Assembly (NCBI GenBank): GCA_035353615.1
Contig: DAOPZY010000013.1
Coordinates: forward strand, 8,967-72,966
From: CAXXOK01 sp035353615
Lineage (GTDB): Bacteria > Bacillota > Clostridia > Christensenellales > Aristaeellaceae
Reading direction: 5' to 3'
DNA: 64,000 bases
In this document: one piece after another, positions 1-7,701 of the stretch
How positions within the stretch are numbered: the first letter of the stretch is position 1
Layout: each line of letters starts with the position of its first letter
Notes under the pieces: model-generated
What the model was told of the DNA's origin: nothing
Databases searched by the model: none
Seen by the model: only the letters and a program-made list of their open reading frames with translations
Position numbers and translations under genes: made by a program

Positions 1-1
1 C

Positions 2-1513
2 GAGGGCGAAATGATCGGCGTGCTTACCGGGCTTGGTATTGGGCGGGACATGTTTGACCGAAACGTGGGCACGCTGTCCGGCGGGGAGCGCACGCGGCTG
101 TCCCTGTCCAAGCTGCTGCTGCAAAAGCCCGACGTACTCCTGATGGACGAGCCGACCAACCACCTGGACCTGGAAGCCATCGAGTGGTTGCAAAATTACC
201 TGTCCGAATATAAGGGCACGTTGCTGTTGATCAGCCACGACCGGTATTTTTTGGATCATGTGTGCACCACCATGGGCGAAATGCTCGGCGGACGCGTCAT
301 CAAGTTTACCGGCAACTACACCGAATACATGAAAAAGCGCAGCGCCGATTTTGAGGCGCGCATGAAGGCCTACCAGCTTCAACAGAAGGAAATCGAGCGC
401 GAGCAGGCGATCATCGAGCGCTACCGCAGTTTTAACCGGGAAAAGAGCATCCGGGCCGCCGAAAGCCGCCAGAAACGGCTGGATAAGGTCGAGCGGCTGG
501 ATAAGCCGCTGGAGGAAAACCACGTCCGCTTCGCGTTTGACGTGCGCCGCCGCATGGGCGAGGAGGCGCTAGAGGTGAAAAACCTTCAAAAAAGCTTTGA
601 CGGGCGCACGGTGTTCCATGATATCAACTTCAAGCTGCGCACCGGCGACCGTGTGGCGCTGATCGGCCCCAACGGGGTAGGCAAAAGCACGCTGTTCAAA
701 ATTCTCATGAACCGGGAAACCCCGGACCGGGGCGCCGTGCGCTTTGGCGTGAATGTGGATATCGGGTATTACGACCAGCACCAGCAGGAGCTGAACCCCG
801 AAAACACCGTGCTGGACGAAGTTTGGAACGCCTTTCCCACCATGGAGCAGAGCAAGGTGCGCGGCGCGCTGGGGCTGTTTCTGTTTTCAGGCGACGATGT
901 GTTTGCCAAAATCAACTCGCTTTCCGGCGGGGAGCGCGGGCGCGTAGCCCTGACCAAGCTGATGCTGCGCAAGGATAACCTGCTGCTGCTGGACGAGCCG
1001 ACCAACCACTTGGATATGGACAGCCGCGAGGTGCTGGAGGACGCGCTGTACGATTTTCCCGGCACCATCCTCGCCATCAGCCACGACCGATATTTTATCA
1101 ACCGTTTTGCCGACCGCGTGATGGTGATGAACGAGGATGGCGTGACCGAATACCTTGGCAATTTTGACGATTACATGGAAAAGCGCGACCGTCCGGTTCC
1201 CCCGGCCGAAACCGCCGCGGAGGGCGCTACCAAAACCTCCATTTTGAAAGAGCGCAAGCGCGACCGACAGCAAAGCGCGCGCCTCAGGGAGTTAAAAAGC
1301 GCCGTTGCCAAGGCCGAAGAAGCCATCGCGGCCAACGAGCAGCGGATTGGCGAACTGGAAGCGCGGCTGGCGGACCCGGCCACCTATGCCGATCAGGCCC
1401 GGATGCTGGAACTGACCGAACAATACCGCATGGAACAGCAAAATCAGGAAACCCTTTACGACGCGCTGGAACAGGCCGAAACCGCCTATGACGAGGCGGC
1501 GGAAGAAGCCTGA
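2..1513 (+). CDS. ABC-F family ATPase, 5' truncated by window edge
   Basis: Soluble ABC-F ATPase with two nucleotide-binding domains and no membrane domain; the family acts on the ribosome (translation factor or antibiotic-protection roles). The first domain is cut by the window edge: its Walker A is missing, but its signature LSGGERTRLSLSK and Walker B VLLMDEPTNHLD are present. A charged linker rich in Arg/Glu follows (visible residues about 110-185), then a complete second domain with Walker A GPNGVGKST, signature LSGGERGR and LLLLDEPTNHLD. The last ~90 residues form a charged, probably coiled-coil tail like that of Uup. The frame is open back to the window edge, so the ATG at base 11 is not the real start. 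ABC-F membership is clear; the subfamily (Uup-, EttA- or YdiF-like) is not settled. Confidence 0.93.
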   Translation, partial: EGEMIGVLTGLGIGRDMFDRNVGTLSGGERTRLSLSKLLLQKPDVLLMDEPTNHLDLEAIEWLQNYLSEYKGTLLLISHDRYFLDHVCTTMGEMLGGRVIKFTGNYTEYMKKRSADFEARMKAYQLQQKEIEREQAIIERYRSFNREKSIRAAESRQKRLDKVERLDKPLEENHVRFAFDVRRRMGEEALEVKNLQKSFDGRTVFHDINFKLRTGDRVALIGPNGVGKSTLFKILMNRETPDRGAVRFGVNVDIGYYDQHQQELNPENTVLDEVWNAFPTMEQSKVRGALGLFLFSGDDVFAKINSLSGGERGRVALTKLMLRKDNLLLLDEPTNHLDMDSREVLEDALYDFPGTILAISHDRYFINRFADRVMVMNEDGVTEYLGNFDDYMEKRDRPVPPAETAAEGATKTSILKERKRDRQQSARLRELKSAVAKAEEAIAANEQRIGELEARLADPATYADQARMLELTEQYRMEQQNQETLYDALEQAETAYDEAAEEA

Positions 1514-1557
1514 GAGTACCCGGTTCCCCCAATTGAATGAAAAGGTAGGTGTTGTGT

Positions 1558-2382
1558 ATGAGAACCGTACAGCTTGAACTGTTGCGCCCCGATGAAATTG
1601 TCAGCGAACAGGCGCGTATCTCGCTTGCCTATCTGCCTGTCGGGCCTGTGGAATGGCACAGTTACCATATGCCTATGGGCACCGACGGGCTGGTGGCGCA
1701 GGAAGCGGCGCGGAGGATGGCCAGGCTGACCGGCGGCGTGGTTGCCCCGACCCTGTTCATCGGCACCGAGCGCCATAACAGCGATCGGATGCTTACCAAC
1801 TTGAACGTGCCCCATCCGGAAGGCAGCTACATCTGGGGGATCGATTTCCCCGCCAACACGCTGCCCAGCCTGTATTACCGGGAGGAAGTGTTCGCCGCCG
1901 TGGTGCGGGAGCAACTCCGGCTGCTGGCAAAAATGGGCTTCCGGATGGTGGTGGTGGTCAACGGCCACGGCGCGCTGGGGCAGGTGGAAACCCTGAAGCG
2001 CGTGTGCGACGAGGTGAGCCACGAGCATGGCGTCCATTGCCTGTACCCGGACTACGAAGGCTCGCGCGCAACCGTGGCCGCGCAGGTCGCCGGCCTGAAC
2101 CCCGGCCACGCCGACCGGCTGGAAACGTCGCTGATGATGCGGCTGACCGATTCCGTGGCGCTGGATCGGCTGCCGGAGCGCAGCGTTCCTTTGCACACCG
2201 CCGACTTTGGCATTGCAAGCGGCACTCAGTTTGCGGGAACCGCCCCCAAGGACGGCGTGGTGCCTGACGATCCGCGCGATGCGACCGCCGAGCTGGGCGA
2301 AACCATGCTGGCCGCCGATACGCAGGACGCGGCGGAATACATCCTTGCCTACTACCGGGAGCATGTGGGCCAGCCCGGCTAA
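1558..2382 (+). CDS. creatininase family protein
   Basis: Member of the creatininase/creatinine amidohydrolase family, metal-dependent hydrolases of cyclic or formylated amides; the substrate here cannot be told. The family metal-site pattern appears near the N-terminus as GPVEWHSYHMPMGTDG (about residues 25-40), and a second conserved block NGHGALGQVETLKRV follows in the middle. At 274 residues it has the usual family length. The ATG start was chosen because AAAGGTAGG lies 8 bases upstream; GTG and TTG codons 9 and 6 bases earlier are in frame but overlap that ribosome binding site. It follows the ABC-F gene by 44 bases on the same strand and ends before a degenerate repeat copy and a strong terminator. 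Confidence 0.88.
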   Translation: MRTVQLELLRPDEIVSEQARISLAYLPVGPVEWHSYHMPMGTDGLVAQEAARRMARLTGGVVAPTLFIGTERHNSDRMLTNLNVPHPEGSYIWGIDFPANTLPSLYYREEVFAAVVREQLRLLAKMGFRMVVVVNGHGALGQVETLKRVCDEVSHEHGVHCLYPDYEGSRATVAAQVAGLNPGHADRLETSLMMRLTDSVALDRLPERSVPLHTADFGIASGTQFAGTAPKDGVVPDDPRDATAELGETMLAADTQDAAEYILAYYREHVGQPG

Positions 2383-2399
2383 CACCCCGTTAACCCCCC

Positions 2400-2470
2400 T
2401 CGCCACAGCGAAAATGGGTCAAGGGCAAAGCCCTTTGTGGGGTACAGGGCGAAGCCCCTTGCCCGCCGGA
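2400..2470 (+). repeat. partial copy of dispersed hairpin-rich repeat
   Basis: This stretch matches the first part of the repeat family seen near 24.5, 34.1 and 52 kb: AGCGAAAATGGGTCAAGGGC followed by the AAGGGC-AAA-GCCCTT hairpin and a CAGGG...CCCC hairpin. The later segments of the unit (the AGCCCGCAGGGCT hairpin) are missing. It sits 18 bases after the creatininase-family gene. Confidence 0.6.
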
Positions 2471-2610
2471 GGCCCTGCGCCGTAGCTGCACAGGAGCGCC
2501 GCGAGCGCCAAAGGCGCAATGTGTCGCGGTTTACAGCCTCATTTTATTTCACTCACGGCCTGAGAGGCAATCGGCCTCCTGTTTTGTTCAGTCACATCCT
2601 AAATAAGCAT

Positions 2611-2648
2611 ACGGGAATGGGCGTGTCGCGCTCATTCCCGTTATTTTT
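2611..2648 (+). terminator. rho-independent terminator, probably shared by convergent genes
   Basis: Stem of 13 pairs (arms 2611-2623 and 2629-2641, one G-T pair) with a 5-base loop, followed by TATTTTTG on the plus strand. It would end transcripts from the creatininase-family gene and overlaps the stop codon of the convergent DUF5131 gene. Confidence 0.75.
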
Positions 2649-3408
2649 GCGGTTCTACCGGTTCAGCGCCCGGCACAGTCCAGTTTTTTCCCCGGCACTC
2701 GAAGGACAGTCCCGATTTTCGCGCCTGTGAAAACTGAAATTGACGCGGAATGCGGTACAGTCGGCCGTCCTTTTCAAACCTCGCGCCGGTTTGCTTAAAA
2801 TAGAGCGGCACGCCGGCCGCCTCGCATTGCTTCCGAACGTCCACGGCCCAATCATAACGCATCAACCGCGCGTTTTCGCCGCTTTCCCCGCCGATGGCCA
2901 CCCGCTCAATCGCGCGGCTCAGATAGGGGCGCAGGTCGATGGCTTCCAGCATCGGCTCGCAGATAATCAGCCGGTGGCGAATCGGCAGGCTCAAAAAATA
3001 CGGCAGCCGCTCGTTCGCCATCGCCTGGTTTTCACACGTGACGCCGATGGTTACGTTCGGGTACCCCTCGCCCCAATCCTCCGGCAAGCGTTCCCGAAAC
3101 CGCAGAATCCGCTTGGTGATGAAAAAAAAGTTCAAATCGGCTCGCTCGCGCATCATCCGCCAGGCTTCGGGCCGCCACTCGTCCGCCTGATCCAGAAAAA
3201 AGTCCGATGTAAAACAGGTGAACACCTCGTCCGGGCCTTTAAGTTTGTAACTGCCGTCCCTCGCGCGGCGCACAGGCAGGTCGAACGCGGCGTTGCGGCG
3301 CACGGCGCTCGCGTCCAGCTCATATTTCGCGTCCCGACGGTACACATAGCAGTTCAGGCAGCCCGCGCTGTATTTTTGACAGCCGTGCCACGGGTTCCAT
3401 TCAGCCAC
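2641..3408 (-). CDS. DUF5131 (phage Gp37/Gp68-like) family protein
   Basis: Belongs to the DUF5131 / phage Gp37-Gp68 family, whose biochemical role is not established. The N-terminal mark is WNPWHGC followed by a Cys cluster: C10, C18 and C21 in CxxxSxGCxxCY form, resembling a radical-SAM-type metal site. Further family blocks include FITKR (residue ~110), GVTCENQ and ICEPML, and IGGESG near the C-terminus. The GTG start was chosen because AGGGGGG precedes it by about 9 bases; the frame stays open 225 bases further upstream, but that part overlaps the divergent flavoprotein's promoter and looks non-coding. The length (255 residues) fits the family. The gene sits alone between convergent and divergent neighbours. 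Confidence 0.8.
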   Translation of the reverse strand: MAEWNPWHGCQKYSAGCLNCYVYRRDAKYELDASAVRRNAAFDLPVRRARDGSYKLKGPDEVFTCFTSDFFLDQADEWRPEAWRMMRERADLNFFFITKRILRFRERLPEDWGEGYPNVTIGVTCENQAMANERLPYFLSLPIRHRLIICEPMLEAIDLRPYLSRAIERVAIGGESGENARLMRYDWAVDVRKQCEAAGVPLYFKQTGARFEKDGRLYRIPRQFQFSQARKSGLSFECRGKNWTVPGAEPVEPQK

Positions 3409-3502
3409 AGGCCAGCCCCCCCTCCAGCGGGTCAAATCCGTAACAATTATAGCGCCAAACCGGTTCAAACGCCATAATTTACAGGAAATTGAAGGCAGGA
3501 CG

Positions 3503-3531
3503 TTGCAAAAACCGGCTATTTTTGTTACACT
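3503..3531 (+). promoter_or_regulatory. sigma-A type promoter of the flavoprotein gene
   Basis: TTGCAA (3503-3508), a 17-base spacer and TACACT (3526-3531). The predicted start of transcription falls near 3538, just ahead of GGAAAGGAG. Confidence 0.6.
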
Positions 3532-3546
3532 CACACGGAAAGGAGA

Positions 3547-3564
3547 GTCGTTCACTTCAACGAC
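3547..3564 (+). promoter_or_regulatory. small stem-loop between ribosome binding site and start codon
   Basis: GTCGTT and AACGAC form a perfect 6-bp stem around the loop CACTTC. It lies directly after the only good Shine-Dalgarno sequence (GGAAAGGAGA) and 13 bases before the ATG of the flavoprotein gene. Folding would bring the ribosome binding site nearer to the start codon; without it the spacing is over 30 bases. Confidence 0.4.
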
Positions 3565-3577
3565 GCTTGATACGCAT

Positions 3578-4435
3578 ATGTATGACATTGTTATAATCGG
3601 AAACGGGCCTGCCGGCTGGAGCTGTGCCATCACAGCGCGCCTGCGCGGGCTTTCGGCGTTGGTCGTGGCTCCTCAGCGCAATGTAAGCTGGCTGGCCCGC
3701 ACCGAGCGCATTGATAACTACCCCGGCTTGCCGGCGGTATCCGGCCAAAACCTTTTGGCGGCTTTTGAGGCGCAGGCGCTGCAACAGGGCGCGGAGTTCC
3801 GCGCGGGGCTGGTGCGCCAGATTCTGCCTTCCGACAGCGGCTTTATGCTGCTGGTGGATAGCGATGTGGTGGAAGCCAAAGCCATCGTGCTGGCGATGGG
3901 GGCCGCAAGGCCCAGCCTGCTGCCGGGCGAAGAAGAACTGGTGGGCATGGGCGTCAGCTACTGCGCCACCTGCGACGGCATGCTCTACCGCGGCAAACGG
4001 ATCGCGGTGCTTTCCGCCTCGTCGGAAGGCGCGGAGGAATCCGTATTTTTGGCAGGGCTGGCAGCCGGCATGGATTATTATGCCCTGAAGCAGCACTGTA
4101 CGGAAGTTTTACCCCAGACCGTGCAAAAAGTGGAGGAATTGCCGCAAAGCCTTTCCCGCGAGCCGGAGGGCATATGCGTGCATACCAAGCAGGGCGGCAA
4201 GCGGTGTTACGACGGCGTTTTCATTTTCCGCAACGCCGTCAGCCTCTCGATGCTGCTGGCCGATCTGAAAACCGAGGGCAGCTTTATCGCCGTGGACCGC
4301 GCCATGCGCACCAATCTGCTGGGCGTATATGCCGCAGGGGATTGCACAGGTAAACCTTTGCAGGTGGCCAAAGCCGTGGGTGAAGGCAATGTAGCCGCGA
4401 TTTCGGCGGCCGAATGGATTGCATCGCGTGCATGA
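3578..4435 (+). CDS. thioredoxin reductase-like FAD flavoprotein
   Basis: Flavoprotein of the low-molecular-weight thioredoxin reductase family. The FAD-binding glycine motif GNGPAGWSCAI is at residues 9-19, the redox-active pair is C129-A-T-C132 in CATCDG, and the C-terminal FAD motif is AAGDCTGKPLQVAKAVGEG. It is 285 residues, about 20 shorter than typical TrxB. In place of the NADPH motif GGGDSAxEE it has SASSEGAEE, and the HRR-type motif for the NADPH phosphate is not seen. This recalls the ferredoxin-linked (FFTR-type) reductases of Clostridia, which have lost pyridine nucleotide use. The ATG was chosen as the first start before the flavin-binding strand; its ribosome binding site lies behind a hairpin. 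Family certain, electron donor inferred. Confidence 0.85.
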   Translation: MYDIVIIGNGPAGWSCAITARLRGLSALVVAPQRNVSWLARTERIDNYPGLPAVSGQNLLAAFEAQALQQGAEFRAGLVRQILPSDSGFMLLVDSDVVEAKAIVLAMGAARPSLLPGEEELVGMGVSYCATCDGMLYRGKRIAVLSASSEGAEESVFLAGLAAGMDYYALKQHCTEVLPQTVQKVEELPQSLSREPEGICVHTKQGGKRCYDGVFIFRNAVSLSMLLADLKTEGSFIAVDRAMRTNLLGVYAAGDCTGKPLQVAKAVGEGNVAAISAAEWIASRA

Positions 4436-4514
4436 ATTGCCGCCCCGGAAACGTATTATCTGCGACTGGGCGAAATTAAGCGGCGGACGCCGCTGAGAGT
4501 ATGGGAGGCACATT

Positions 4515-5561
4515 ATGAACAAGCTTCAACCCCGCCGGGCGCTCGCATGGGCGCTCACGTTATGCCTGCTGCTGGGCAGCGCAACCGTTGCCGGCGCGAG
4601 CGCCACAGCGCAGCCTTCGGATTTCGACGCGATGAAACCCCTGATGGATCTGGTGGCAAGCGCCGCGTACAGCGCGAGCGACGAACCGCTGGTGATCGGC
4701 AACGAGGAAACCACGCTGACCCCCGGGTTCATCTCCGCGTTTTTCAACAATGGCCTGACTGCCGACGCGAGTCTGGGGATCACGGCGGACATTCTGGCCA
4801 GCACCGAGCAGCAAACCGCTTACCTGAACAAGGTTTTCGCCGCCAAGTTGCCCGAAATGCAAGCCATCACGCAAACCGCGCCCTTCAATGGCTACATCGG
4901 TTTTCAGCCGGTAACCGTGAACAGCGATAACCAAAGCGATGTGCAAATCATCGGCGAGCTGTACTGGGGCGCAAAACCCATGAGCCAGATGAGCGACGCC
5001 GATTACCGCGACATCCGCTGGCTGGACCGCGCCGTGTACAGCCTGCGCGCGGACGCCACCGCTATGAACGGCTACCGGATCACCGGCTTTAGCGTCGGCT
5101 CGGAGCTGAACATGGAGGACGCGCTGCAAAATTACACGGACAGCATTTTGGTAGAGTACATCAACACGACGCTCGGTTTCTCCATCCTCTACCCCAGCGT
5201 GTTCACAGACGAGATGCTTGTGGAGGATGGCGACGGCGTGTCCGCCTCCCTGCCGGATGACAGCCTGCGTTTCTTTGTCAAGCGCGCGGATAACAGCGCC
5301 AACAGCAACCTTGCCGATTATGTGCAGGTGATTGCGGACGGCATCGCAGGTTCCAAGCTGACGCTGAACGATACCGCCAATTATGCTACGCTCGCCTACG
5401 AAACCGAGGACGGGTATTCGGTGTTTGATGTTTACATCGTGACCGACAAGTACGTTTATCAGGCGGAACTGTCCTACCAGAAGGGCCTCGCCTCCACCTA
5501 CCAGATGTACACCTCCTACTTTGAAAACTCCTTCTCCGTGGACGAGGTCAGCGTAGGCTGA
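4515..5561 (+). CDS. exported protein of unknown function
   Basis: No family recognised. A signal peptide is clear: a basic start (NKLQPRR), a hydrophobic core LAWALTLCLLLGSATVAGA and a probable cleavage after ASA near residue 31. The mature part (about 315 residues) is acidic, with no further membrane segment and no lipobox or sortase motif. Residues 215-340 resemble a soluble alpha/beta domain (LGFSILYPSVFTDEML, then FVKRADNSANSNLADYVQVI), the style of small secreted PsbP/DUF-type domains of Bacillota. GGGAGG lies 6 bases before the ATG. It is followed within 22 bases by another exported protein, so the two are probably co-transcribed. Confidence 0.75.
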   Translation: MNKLQPRRALAWALTLCLLLGSATVAGASATAQPSDFDAMKPLMDLVASAAYSASDEPLVIGNEETTLTPGFISAFFNNGLTADASLGITADILASTEQQTAYLNKVFAAKLPEMQAITQTAPFNGYIGFQPVTVNSDNQSDVQIIGELYWGAKPMSQMSDADYRDIRWLDRAVYSLRADATAMNGYRITGFSVGSELNMEDALQNYTDSILVEYINTTLGFSILYPSVFTDEMLVEDGDGVSASLPDDSLRFFVKRADNSANSNLADYVQVIADGIAGSKLTLNDTANYATLAYETEDGYSVFDVYIVTDKYVYQAELSYQKGLASTYQMYTSYFENSFSVDEVSVG

Positions 5562-5583
5562 CGTTCCAGCACAGGGGGTGCCT

Positions 5584-6345
5584 ATGAAACGCGCGCTTTG
5601 TTTGGCGGCGGCGCTGTGTCTGTTTGCGTCGGCAGCGTTCGCGCAGCCGGCTACCGAAGCCGCTCCCCTCACGGGGGAGCGGCTCTATCCCGAGGGGGCG
5701 GACGCGGCCACGGCCAGCTATGTGTTCAGCTATGCCTACCCGCAGTTTACCGGCGAAGGGGACGGCATTGCGGCCATTAACGCCTATTACGCTTCGATGG
5801 CCAAGGATACCGCGAACGCGGCTGCCCCGGACGAAGCAAGCCTACCCGACGCGTTGCCTGCCGATGGCTCACCGGCTTATTACACCCAAATCGATTACCG
5901 CGTAACGGCAAATACTGACGATTACCTGAGCGTGCTCATCAGCAGCCGGCAGTTTTTGGGCAACACCGAAACGGAAAACTGGTCCGCGAACGTGTTTGCG
6001 CAAAACGGAGTGTATGTGGGCCAGCCCCTGTCGCTTTCGCAGGTGATGGGGCTGGAGCAGGAGGACGGCGCATCAGCTTCCGGCAACAGTTACGCGGCGG
6101 ATCTCGTGTACGGGCTGGTGTGGCAGATTGTGCAGCAACAGCAGGCCATGCAGCAGCGGGACTATTTTGCGGAGCTGACGCAGGCGGATCTGGAACAGGT
6201 TTTTACCCCCGAAAGCGATTTTTATCTGGATGGGGATAACAACCTTGTGTTCTACATTCAGCCTGGGGCCATCGCAAGCGAGGTGGAAGGCGTGCTCACC
6301 TTCCCGTTTTCCGTAGCGGAATTGCTCAGCGCCGTCAAGCCCTGA
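5584..6345 (+). CDS. exported protein, DUF3298/RsiV-like C-terminal region
   Basis: A signal peptide MKRALCLAAALCLFASAAFA, probably cleaved before QPA, precedes a soluble domain of about 230 residues. The ending FYIQPGAIASEVEGVLTFPF resembles the close of DUF3298-type domains found in RsiV-like anti-sigma factors and in secreted Clostridia proteins. No transmembrane or sigma-binding part is present, so it is not itself an anti-sigma factor. The ATG was preferred to an upstream in-frame GTG because AGGGGG is spaced 5 bases from it. It shares direction and close spacing with the preceding exported protein. The domain assignment is from pattern memory and is moderate. Confidence 0.7.
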   Translation: MKRALCLAAALCLFASAAFAQPATEAAPLTGERLYPEGADAATASYVFSYAYPQFTGEGDGIAAINAYYASMAKDTANAAAPDEASLPDALPADGSPAYYTQIDYRVTANTDDYLSVLISSRQFLGNTETENWSANVFAQNGVYVGQPLSLSQVMGLEQEDGASASGNSYAADLVYGLVWQIVQQQQAMQQRDYFAELTQADLEQVFTPESDFYLDGDNNLVFYIQPGAIASEVEGVLTFPFSVAELLSAVKP

Positions 6346-6408
6346 TAACCGCGCGGATCAACCCCTCCCGGGTTTTCCGGCCCGGCGGCACAAAATTCAG
6401 CTCGCCTA

Positions 6409-6437
6409 TTGCCAAACCCCTCAAAGGGTGATAAAAT
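6409..6437 (+). promoter_or_regulatory. sigma-A promoter of rpmB
   Basis: TTGCCA (6409-6414), 17-base spacer, TAAAAT (6432-6437), 46 bases before the rpmB start codon. Confidence 0.7.
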
Positions 6438-6483
6438 AGACAAGCTGTGAATCAACTAAATCTCCCGTTAGGAGGTGTAGCAA

Positions 6484-6705
6484 ATGGGCAAGTTCTGTGA
6501 GGTTTGCGAAAAGAGCACGTTGAATGGTAACAACGTGAGCCACTCCAACCGCAAGACCCATCGTCTGTGGGCGCCGAACGTGCAGCGCGTCCGCGTGGAG
6601 ATCAACGGTCAGGTGAAGCGTATCAACGTGTGCACCCGTTGCCTGCGCAGCGGTTATGTGCAACGTGCGTTGCCGACCGGCGCTGAAGCCAAAACCGAGG
6701 CGTAA
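6484..6705 (+). CDS. rpmB: 50S ribosomal protein L28
   Basis: Large-subunit protein L28, 73 residues. The family pattern is visible in VSHSNRKTHRLWAPNVQ. It carries two Cys pairs, C5xxC8 and CTRC near residue 50, the zinc-binding form of this protein. AGGAGGTG precedes the ATG by 6 bases. It is a single-gene unit with its own promoter and terminator, which is usual for rpmB in Bacillota. Confidence 0.97.
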   Translation: MGKFCEVCEKSTLNGNNVSHSNRKTHRLWAPNVQRVRVEINGQVKRINVCTRCLRSGYVQRALPTGAEAKTEA

Positions 6706-6746
6706 GCCCGGTTCAGGCATACGGATTTGACATATCCGCCAAAAAC

Positions 6747-6778
6747 AGGACGTACCGAATGGGAACGTCCTTTTTTTG
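6747..6778 (+). terminator. rho-independent terminator of rpmB, possibly bidirectional
   Basis: AGGACGT (6747-6753) pairs with ACGTCCT (6765-6771); an inner CC/GG pair narrows the loop to GAAT, and seven T follow. Five A precede the stem, so it could also serve the convergent tatD gene. Confidence 0.85.
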
Positions 6779-6915
6779 TTGCTTTTTTTAGCCGGTTCGC
6801 TTCCCGCCCGCCCAGTGGCGCAGGTGGAAAGCGAATCCTTGCTTTGCCCGTTTCCGTACGGGTGTGCCTGACTCTGCATGCAGAGCTGCCTTCAAGGGCC
6901 GCGCCCATCGCCGCA

Positions 6916-7701
6916 TCAGGGCTCGCGGGGCAATCCGTACAGGGTTTCCACGTTTGCCGTGGTTTGGGCGATCAGCGTTTCCAGCGGAACGACCTTGATT
7001 TCCGCAACGGTTTGCGCCACATAACGCACATAGGCCGGCTCGTTTCGCTGCCCGCGCATGGGCACGGGCGCGAGGTACGGGCTGTCCGTTTCCACCAGCA
7101 AACGGTCCAGCGGCACATAACGCGCCGCCTCCTGCAAATGATGCGCGTTTTTGAACGTAACCGAGCCGGAAAAAGAGATGTAAAACCCCATCGTCAGGTA
7201 TTCGCGCGCGCTTTCAGCGCTGCCGGTAAAGCAATGCAGCACCCCGCCGGGCAGGCGGTTTTTTCTTTCGCGGAAAATCTCCGTCACTTCGCCGTGGGCT
7301 TCGCGCACATGGAACACGGCGGGCACCTTTTTTTCGTAAGCAAACTCCAATTGCCGCACAAATACCTCGCGTTGCACGGCTCTGGGGGAAAGGTCGTAAT
7401 GGTAATCCAGACCAATTTCCCCAATGCCCACAATACGCGTCTGCGCAAGCAGGTCCGTAAGGCGGGGCAGTGTATCCTCCGTCCACGTTTTTGCATCGTG
7501 CGGGTGTACGCCCACCACGCCGTATACGTTTGGGTGCGCGTTGGTTAGCTCTGCGATGCGCGCGCTGGTGTCCAGATCGCTGCCTGCGAGGATGCAGCGG
7601 CCAACGCCGACGGCCCTCATACGCTCCAACACAGCTTCCACTTCGCCCGCAAAGCGCTCGTCCTCCAAATGGCAGTGGGAATCAAACAGCGTCGCGCTCA
7701 T
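6916..7701 (-). CDS. TatD family metal-dependent DNase
   Basis: TatD-type nuclease of the amidohydrolase superfamily, 261 residues. Metal-ligand motifs are present in order: FDSHCHL (residues 6-12), GEIGLDYHYD, VFHVREA, HCFTGS and VETDSPYLAP. TatD proteins act as 3'-5' exonucleases or DNA-repair/quality-control nucleases in the cytosol. The chosen ATG overlaps the metG stop codon as ATGA, the normal metG-tatD arrangement in Bacillota, implying translational coupling. An in-frame start 78 bases upstream lies inside metG and was not used. Confidence 0.93.
   Translation of the reverse strand: MSATLFDSHCHLEDERFAGEVEAVLERMRAVGVGRCILAGSDLDTSARIAELTNAHPNVYGVVGVHPHDAKTWTEDTLPRLTDLLAQTRIVGIGEIGLDYHYDLSPRAVQREVFVRQLEFAYEKKVPAVFHVREAHGEVTEIFRERKNRLPGGVLHCFTGSAESAREYLTMGFYISFSGSVTFKNAHHLQEAARYVPLDRLLVETDSPYLAPVPMRGQRNEPAYVRYVAQTVAEIKVVPLETLIAQTTANVETLYGLPREP

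Noticed and set aside
5584..6345. Anti-sigma factor RsiV
   Set aside because: Only the C-terminal domain resembles RsiV; there is no cytosolic or transmembrane part and no sigma factor gene next to it.
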